Shown here one piece after another: positions 58,816 to 64,000 of a stretch of 64,000 bases of DNA. Position numbers and translations under genes: made by a program. The notes below the pieces were generated by a model, which did no database searches, had not been told where the DNA came from, and saw only the letters and a list, made by a program, of their open reading frames with translations. Numbering within the stretch: position 1 is the first letter of the stretch; every line of letters begins with the position of its first letter. Origin of the DNA: Bradyrhizobium erythrophlei (GTDB taxonomy: Bacteria; Pseudomonadota; Alphaproteobacteria; Rhizobiales; Xanthobacteraceae); contig FSRD01000001.1 of the NCBI GenBank assembly GCA_900129675.1, positions 3,709,501-3,773,500 on the forward strand, read 5' to 3'.

Positions 58816-60567
58816 GTGACCGAGCGCGTTCACCGGCGTTTAGCGGCAATATTGGCCATCGACGTGGTCGGTTATTCCGCGCTCATGGAACGCGAGGAGG
58901 AAGCCACCTACGCCGAGTTCGAACGGTTCAAGCGAGAATTGATCGAGCCTAGCCTCTCCAGCTACGAAGGGCGACTTATCAAGACAACGGGTGATGGCGC
59001 GCTCGCCGAGTTCGCGAGCCCCTTAGCCGCCGTGAGATGCGCGGTTGAGATACAGGATCATCTCGCGTCGGGCAGCAGTCCCTTAAGGTTACGCATCGGG
59101 CTCAATCTTGGTGACGTTATCGTTGGGCAGGACGGTGATCTCTACGGCGACGGGATCAACATTGCTGTCCGGCTGGAGGGGATCGCCAATCCGGGAGGCA
59201 TCCTGATTTCCGAGAAGGTTTACAGCGAAGTTGAAGGCAAGCTGGACGTTGGCTTCGAGGATCGCGGGCAGCAGCAGCTCAAAAACATCTCCAAACCGGT
59301 CCGCGCTTACGCTGTATGCGCGGGAGCGCATAGCGCGCCGACCGAGCGGCTAAGTGCGGTTCCTTCACTCCCAGACAGGCCATCCATCGCCGTGCTGCCG
59401 TTCGAGAACATGAGCGGCGACCCCGAGCAGGAATACTTCGCGGACGGAATGGTTGAGGAGATCACTACGGCGCTTTCGCGGTTTAAATGGTTGTTCGTGA
59501 TCGCTCGAAATTCGAGCTTCACTTTCAAGGGCAAAGCCGTCGATATCAAGGAAGTCGGGCGCAGGCTTGGCGTGCGCTATGTCCTTGAGGGGTCTGTGCG
59601 CAAGGTGGCGGGGAAAGTCCGCATCACAGGGCAGTTGATCGATGCGGTGACAGGCGCGCACATTTGGGCAGACAGGTTCGAGCGCGACGTGACAGACGTT
59701 TTCGCTCTCCAGGACGAAGTGGCGGTCGCTGTTGTCTCAGCCATTCAGCCAAAATTGCTTCAAACAGAAATAGCAATGGCGACGCGGCGGCGACCAGAGA
59801 ACCTCACCGCATACGATTTTTTTCTCCGTGCTATGCAGCAGTTTTACCTATCGACCCGCGAAGGGTTCGCCGAGGCGATAGCGCTGGCTCATCGCGCTTT
59901 GGAGCTGGACCCTCGGTTCGGCCTTGTCGCTGCTCTGGCAGGTCTCTGTCACGAGCGCAACGCCGTTTGGGGCTATGCTTTCGATCCGCAATTCGAGCGC
60001 AAGGAAGCAGTTCGGCTTCTTCGCCTGGCATTGAGCTTCGATGATAGTGATCCGGAAACGTTAGCATACGCTGCCATAATCTCGGCGTTCATGGTCGGCG
60101 ATAGTGAAAGTGAGATCGAAATGGCTGACCGGGCGATCGCGCTCAACCCCAATTCATTTTACGCATGGTACGGCAGAGGCTGGGTCTATAAGATTGCGGG
60201 GCTGCCGGAGGACGCGGTCCCGAGCTTTGAACGGGCCGTGCGCATGAGCCAGGTGGACCCGCAGCTACACATGGCGTTTCTCGGGATGGCGACGGCGTAT
60301 ATCGAGCTTCGTCGATTTGACGAGGCCATCGTCGCCGCGAAGAAAGCTCTACGTCAAACTCCCCCCTATCCGGGACCTTACCGCTGCCTCGCGTCCGCTT
60401 TCGCCCATCTCGGACGCGACGCTGAGGCGCGGGAGGCGGCGGCGCGTCTACTTGAGACCGATCCCGCCACAATATCGGCGTGGATCGCCCGGGGCGGAGC
60501 ATCAACCTCGAAACAAGCTGCGGCGCTCTTGATTGATGGCCTTCGCAAAGCGGGGTTGCCCGAATGA
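58816..60567 (+). CDS. Class III adenylate/guanylate cyclase with TolB-like and TPR regions
   Basis: The 583-residue protein begins with a cyclase catalytic domain (residues about 5-170): AAILAIDVVGYSALMEREEE (metal Asp), IKTTGDGALAEFASP and LYGDGINIAVRLEGIANPGGILIS. A TolB-like segment (SIAVLPFENMSGDPEQEYFADGMVEEITTALSRFKWLFVIARNSSF) and at least four TPR repeats (LAHRALELDPRF; ADRAIALNPNSF; FERAVRMSQVDP; AAKKALRQTPPY) follow. GTG 58816 is the chosen start because MTERVHRRLAAIL-type starts are typical; an ATG 18 codons upstream lacks support. It makes cAMP; the input is unknown. Confidence 0.9.
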   Translation: MTERVHRRLAAILAIDVVGYSALMEREEEATYAEFERFKRELIEPSLSSYEGRLIKTTGDGALAEFASPLAAVRCAVEIQDHLASGSSPLRLRIGLNLGDVIVGQDGDLYGDGINIAVRLEGIANPGGILISEKVYSEVEGKLDVGFEDRGQQQLKNISKPVRAYAVCAGAHSAPTERLSAVPSLPDRPSIAVLPFENMSGDPEQEYFADGMVEEITTALSRFKWLFVIARNSSFTFKGKAVDIKEVGRRLGVRYVLEGSVRKVAGKVRITGQLIDAVTGAHIWADRFERDVTDVFALQDEVAVAVVSAIQPKLLQTEIAMATRRRPENLTAYDFFLRAMQQFYLSTREGFAEAIALAHRALELDPRFGLVAALAGLCHERNAVWGYAFDPQFERKEAVRLLRLALSFDDSDPETLAYAAIISAFMVGDSESEIEMADRAIALNPNSFYAWYGRGWVYKIAGLPEDAVPSFERAVRMSQVDPQLHMAFLGMATAYIELRRFDEAIVAAKKALRQTPPYPGPYRCLASAFAHLGRDAEAREAAARLLETDPATISAWIARGGASTSKQAAALLIDGLRKAGLPE

Positions 60568-60619
60568 ACCGTGCTCGCGGGCATCGACGAGGTGATCGAA
60601 CAGAGCCCCTTTTTGCTGC

Positions 60620-61066
60620 GGTGCATGAGTCCGGAAATGTGCAGGTTTTCGGACATGCCAACTGCATTGCGCGATGTCCGCTTCCAGGGGCGGAGCGGAA
60701 AACATATGCGAAGCGCCGGGAGACCGGCAAGGAGTAGAGAGTGCAAGTCTCTTACGATGAAGGAGTAGCGATCCACATCGGCCCCGAGTCATGCGCAGTT
60801 GCCCGCGAGGGTTTCGGCGAAGCGTTGACAGGGGGGCGCATAGGCCAGCCATTGAGCCGCGAAAGATTCCTATTCTGGGTGCCGACGCCGTGCATATGGC
60901 GGAAGGCAACACATCCGGGCGCGTCATCGCGAGCGCCGGGACGACCCGGCGTGGTCAGAGACCCTGGCATGTGCAGACGCTCCTTGCATGGGAACCGGGA
61001 GATCTCGCGATCGACCGCTCGGCAACAGCCGTCGGTCCGCATCGGGAAGGCGAGGAGCCGTAGCCG
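60620..61066 (+). ncRNA. Group II intron 5' region (ribozyme domains I-III)
   Basis: The 450 bases upstream of the reverse transcriptase are non-coding and contain GAGTGCAAGTCTCTTACGAT and GGAGACCGGCAAGGAGTAG, words of the type found in the catalytic-domain leader of bacterial group II introns, plus several complementary blocks. The exact 5' splice site cannot be fixed; it is probably near 60619-60625 (GTGCATGAG). The 3' ribozyme domains V-VI are missing because the element is truncated. Confidence 0.5.
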
Positions 61067-61852
61067 ATGATGCACGGTCGCGAGAAGTCAGACTCTGCCA
61101 TAGTAGCTGTGAAGCCGACGAACAAAGCGGTCCCGACCGCAGCGGAGCCGGTGGAGCCAAGGGCGGGGGCCAAGGGGAACGCGCGCCAGCAAAGCACGCA
61201 CCGGACACAGGGACGGGAGCGCGTGTCACAGGCGCTGAAGCGCGTACGGCAAGCCGCAAGGCAACGGAAGAAGGAGAGGTTCACTGCACTCCTCCACCAC
61301 ATCAGCATCGACTGCCTGCGGATGGCGTTCTTCGCGCTCAAACGCGATGCCGCCTCCGGGGTGGATGGACTGACGTGGCCGACCTACGAAGCAGACCTTG
61401 ACCGAAACCTCACTGATCTGCACGAGCGGGTTCATCGGGGAGCATACCGGGCACTGCCATCACGCCGGACGTACATACCCAAGGCTGATGGAAAACAGAA
61501 GATTGTCCAGAGAGCGACCGCGGCTGTGCTGAACGCCATCTACGAGGAAGACTTCCTCGGGTTCAGCTACGGGTTCCGACCCAAGCGAGGTCAGCACAAT
61601 GCGCTGGATGCGCTGGTCGTCGGGATCACGAGCAGGCGAGTGAACTTCATTTTTGACGCAGATGTGGCCTCCTTTTTCGACTCAGTCAGCAAAGACTGGC
61701 TGGTGCGATTTGTGGAGCACCGCATCGGCGATCCGCGCATTATCCGCCTGATCCAGAAGTGGTTGAAGGCGGGTGTCCTAGAGAACGGGGTTGTCACGGT
61801 CAGTGAAAAGGGGACGGGGCAGGGATCGGTAATGACTCCCCTTACGCAAAAG
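61067..61852 (+). pseudogene. ltrA: Group II intron reverse transcriptase/maturase, truncated
   Basis: The frame starts MMHGREKSDSAIVAVKPTNK and has RT motifs: LKRDAASGVDGLTW, YRALPSRRTYIPKADGKQ, FGYGFRP-type FSYGFRPKRGQHNALDAL, IFDADVASFFDSV and GTGQGSVMTPL. About ten residues (RPLxIPALED-type, motif 2) are missing between DGKQ and KIVQRATAAVLNAI, an in-frame deletion at about 61495. Homology ends right after VMTPL at about 61845, before the YADD catalytic box, where the serine-recombinase element begins. It is inactive on both counts. Confidence 0.85.
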
Positions 61853-61997
61853 GCAACTTCACCTTCGATCGGGTGATTTGTGGCTGGCGCAGAGGGCTGG
61901 CTGTGCTCGACCTGCGTCTTAAAAGGTAATATGCGTGCGGCGCACGTAAACGAGTTGTTAACCATGGTTATGTCAAAAATAAATACGTTTATGTCAG

Positions 61998-62336
61998 ATG
62001 GCACGTTCAACGAAGACGCAGAAAGCCCTGAACTTGAACGCGGCGCATGGCCTGTTGTCGCGGGGAAGCAGCGTGGCAGAAGCGGTGACCATGTTGGCGC
62101 AGGAACGCGGCATCTCGCTGCGGCAAGCGTATCGGTATCTGCAACGCGCGCGTGCGCTCAGACGTGCGATGCCGGTTGGAGAACCGTCAGTGCCGGCGAC
62201 GTTCAAAATTCCCCGCGACGTGCTCGCGCAATTGCGTGCGTATTCCAGGCGCAGCGGGTTGCCGCTGAGCGTGATTGTCACCGAGGCGATCGAGAAGCGT
62301 TTGACCGCAACACGTCGGCGCGGAAGACATGGCTAA
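61998..62336 (+). CDS. Small DNA-binding-like protein of the serine-recombinase element
   Basis: The 112-residue protein has an N-terminal helix-turn-helix-like part (SSVAEAVTMLAQERGISLRQAYRYLQRARAL) and a C-terminal ribbon-helix-helix-like part (PATFKIPRDVLAQLRAYSRRSGLPLSVIVTEAIEKRL). It is likely a regulator or directionality partner for the recombinase. Its stop overlaps the next ATG by 8 bases. Confidence 0.7.
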   Translation: MARSTKTQKALNLNAAHGLLSRGSSVAEAVTMLAQERGISLRQAYRYLQRARALRRAMPVGEPSVPATFKIPRDVLAQLRAYSRRSGLPLSVIVTEAIEKRLTATRRRGRHG

Positions 62337-62604
62337 GCGCTCTGCAGAGCGTCCTGCCGTTTGTTTGGAATTTGCTTTCGATCGCCTGCTCCCCATCAAG
62401 TTACAACAAGCCTACGGGCTGCTGGTTGCGAACTGCGTTCGTCCCGTAGGGCAGGACTCCGAGAAGAGAGGAGACGGCCGTGAAGCCTGCAGTGATCTAC
62501 GCCAGGGTCTCGTCGGACAAACAGAAGGAAGAACATACCATTGCGAGCCAAACGGAAGCTCTGCGCGGCTTCGCCCTACAGCAGGGCTTCAGCGTGCCCG
62601 ATGA
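62329..62604 (+). CDS. Short hypothetical protein in the recombinase cassette
   Basis: Start MAKRSAERPAVCLEFAFDR overlaps the previous gene by ATGGCTAA, a coupling arrangement. LLPIKLQQAYGLLVANCVRPVG looks conserved-like; the last 40 residues overlap the recombinase gene in another frame and are probably not meaningful. Either a real short protein with an extended end, or a coupling frame for the recombinase. Confidence 0.4.
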   Translation: MAKRSAERPAVCLEFAFDRLLPIKLQQAYGLLVANCVRPVGQDSEKRGDGREACSDLRQGLVGQTEGRTYHCEPNGSSARLRPTAGLQRAR

Positions 62605-64000
62605 ATGGGTGATCGAAGACGAGGGTTACAGCGGAGCTACGCTCGTTCGCCCCGGCCTGGAAAGGGTTCGCGATTTGGCGTTGGAGGGGCAGATCGATGC
62701 AGTCCTCGTTTATTCACCAGATCGACTGAGTCGAAAGTATGCATATCAGGTGCTTCTAATTGAAGAATTTGCACGACATAACGTCCAGACGGTGTTCATC
62801 AAAGCGCCCCAGACAGCTACAGCGGAAGATCAGCTGTTGTTGCAGTTCCAAGGCATGATCGCCGAGTATGAACGGGCGCAAATTCTGGAGCGGTCACGCC
62901 GGGGCAAAAGGCACCGTGCACTGCAGGGAGTTGTCAACGTTCTTTGCGGCGCTCCGTATGGCTACCGCTATATCCGCAAGACTGAGCACGCGCCCGCGTC
63001 TTACGCCATCATTGACGCTGAGGCGACCGTGGTGCGCAAGGTCTATGAATACTACACCGTCGCGGGTTTGAGCATCGGCGCCATCACGCGTCTGTTGAAC
63101 GAACAAGGCATTCCTACGCGCAAGCGTATCTCTCGTTGGGAGCGTTCGGTGGTTTGGGCGATGCTGCGCAATCCTGCGTACAAGGGAACGGCATGCTTCA
63201 ACAAAACGAAGACGGCGAAGCGACAACGCATCACGCGGCCAATCCGTCTGCGGGGCGGATTTGCCTCACGTGACAGCGCCCACCACGAGCGGCCACGAGA
63301 GGACTGGATCGAGATTCCGGTACCACCAATTGTCACCGAGGAGACCTTTGCACTGGCTTCGGAGCGGCTTAAGGCGAACAAAGACCACGCGCCTCGTCGC
63401 ACGATCACACCCAGCGTCGTGCAAGGCTTGGTGTCGTGCCGCAAATGCAGCTACGGTCTTTATCGCACTTCGACGCGGACAAGTGCGCGTATGATCCACT
63501 ACTATCGTTGTCTTGGCTCCGACGCATGGCGCCGCCTTGGCGGGCCGGTGTGTGATAGTAAGCCGATACGACAAGATCTTCTTGACGAAGTGGTATGGCG
63601 TGAGATCCTCAAACTGCTGGAGAGTCCACGCCTCATTCAAGAAGAACTGGAACGGCGATTGGCTGCGGCACGCACTGCCAGCCCCGTCAAACGCCGTGAA
63701 GAGCACTTGCAGCGGGAGTTGGCACGCGTACGAAAGAGCATGGAACGTTTGATGACCGCGTATCAGGAAGAACTGATGTCGTTAGACGATCTCCGCCGTC
63801 GCATGCCCGAGCTTCGCAAACGAGATCAGGCAATCAGCGCCGAGCTAAATGCGCTTGAGAGCCAACTTGCCGACCGCGCTGGATATCTGCGACTAGCAGA
63901 AACCATGACAAGCTTCCTTGCACGACTACGCGAAACGGCAAAAACGCTGGAGGTCGCGGAGCGTCAGCGCATTGTGCGTCTCCTGGTCAAGGAGATCTTG
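62480..64000 (+). CDS. Large serine recombinase (incomplete at window end)
   Basis: From GTG 62480 (preceded by GAAGAGAGGAGA) the frame is open for 507 codons to the window edge. The resolvase domain (about 1-150) has the catalytic Ser in VIYARVSSDKQKEEHTI, YSPDRLSRKYAYQVLLIEEF and EYERAQILERSRRGKRHRA. A Recombinase domain follows (about 165-270, GLSIGAITRLLNEQGIPTRK, WAMLRNPAYKGTACF), then a zinc ribbon (VSCRKCSYGLYR ... RCLGS ... PVCDSKPIR) and a coiled coil (about 390-470). It catalyses integration/excision at att sites. Confidence 0.93.
   Translation, partial: MKPAVIYARVSSDKQKEEHTIASQTEALRGFALQQGFSVPDEWVIEDEGYSGATLVRPGLERVRDLALEGQIDAVLVYSPDRLSRKYAYQVLLIEEFARHNVQTVFIKAPQTATAEDQLLLQFQGMIAEYERAQILERSRRGKRHRALQGVVNVLCGAPYGYRYIRKTEHAPASYAIIDAEATVVRKVYEYYTVAGLSIGAITRLLNEQGIPTRKRISRWERSVVWAMLRNPAYKGTACFNKTKTAKRQRITRPIRLRGGFASRDSAHHERPREDWIEIPVPPIVTEETFALASERLKANKDHAPRRTITPSVVQGLVSCRKCSYGLYRTSTRTSARMIHYYRCLGSDAWRRLGGPVCDSKPIRQDLLDEVVWREILKLLESPRLIQEELERRLAAARTASPVKRREEHLQRELARVRKSMERLMTAYQEELMSLDDLRRRMPELRKRDQAISAELNALESQLADRAGYLRLAETMTSFLARLRETAKTLEVAERQRIVRLLVKEIL

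Larger units (their letters stand above)
61845..64000 (+). mobile_element. Serine-recombinase-carrying element inserted in the group II intron gene
   Basis: From about 61845 the sequence leaves the maturase frame and a new block starts, carrying a small DNA-binding-like gene, a short overlapping frame and a large serine recombinase, all on the plus strand. The left end is defined only by loss of maturase homology (after VMTPL). The right end is beyond the window, so att sites and the other maturase half cannot be checked. Confidence 0.7.

Overview
The window reads as high-GC chromosomal DNA of an alphaproteobacterium close to Bradyrhizobium/Rhodopseudomonas (Nitrobacteraceae). The main reasons are a fixL-fixJ-receiver-fixK2 block in the order I recall from Bradyrhizobium diazoefficiens, many FixK-type TTG(A/C)-N6-(T/G)CAA boxes, alpha-type outer-membrane beta-barrel proteins, and several dispersed palindromic repeats of the kind scattered through Bradyrhizobium genomes. 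No database search was run; family names come from motifs read in the translations.

Layout. 1-26.9 kb is ordinary metabolic and housekeeping DNA: a GST end, cupin, branched-chain amino-acid-type binding protein, AraC/GyrI regulator, SMP-30 lactonase, GMC oxidoreductase, a 2Fe-2S protein, a Baeyer-Villiger monooxygenase, a MoxR ATPase with a divergent VWA protein, two rhodanese-type sulfurtransferases, a tyrosinase with a separate secreted copy of its own C-terminal domain, an L,D-transpeptidase, a 2-hydroxyacid dehydrogenase, EttA, a BrnT-type toxin-antitoxin pair and an MltB-type transglycosylase. 27-35 kb is a mobile/relic zone: a 5' half of tRNA-Leu, a tyrosine integrase with an AlpA-like partner, then 3' halves of tRNA-Tyr, tRNA-Lys and tRNA-Gln in the same orientation about 230 bp apart, two of them followed by three direct repeats with identical spacing, then transposase genes and debris.

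35-55 kb is a low-oxygen / nitrogen-oxide / electron-transfer island. It has a high-potential iron-sulfur protein, three cytochrome c4-like di-heme cytochromes, a Cyc2-like haem-porin, an outer-membrane protein, hemerythrins, hemN, pseudoazurin, NnrS, a DUF1858 protein, two DUF6455 proteins and three Crp/Fnr regulators including a FixK2-like one. At least a dozen FixK-type boxes sit mostly 45-125 bp upstream of these genes. The island is partly decayed: fixL is 5'-truncated and frameshifted, fixJ has lost its receiver domain, nirK is a frameshifted N-terminal fragment, and second copies of hemN and a hemerythrin gene are pseudogenes. The oxygen-sensing input (FixLJ) is therefore broken while the output regulator and many predicted targets look intact.

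55-64 kb holds small secreted or membrane proteins, an ABC-type binding protein, a class III adenylate cyclase with TPR repeats, and a group II intron whose reverse transcriptase is cut just after its QGSVMTPL motif by an element carrying a large serine recombinase that runs off the end of the window.
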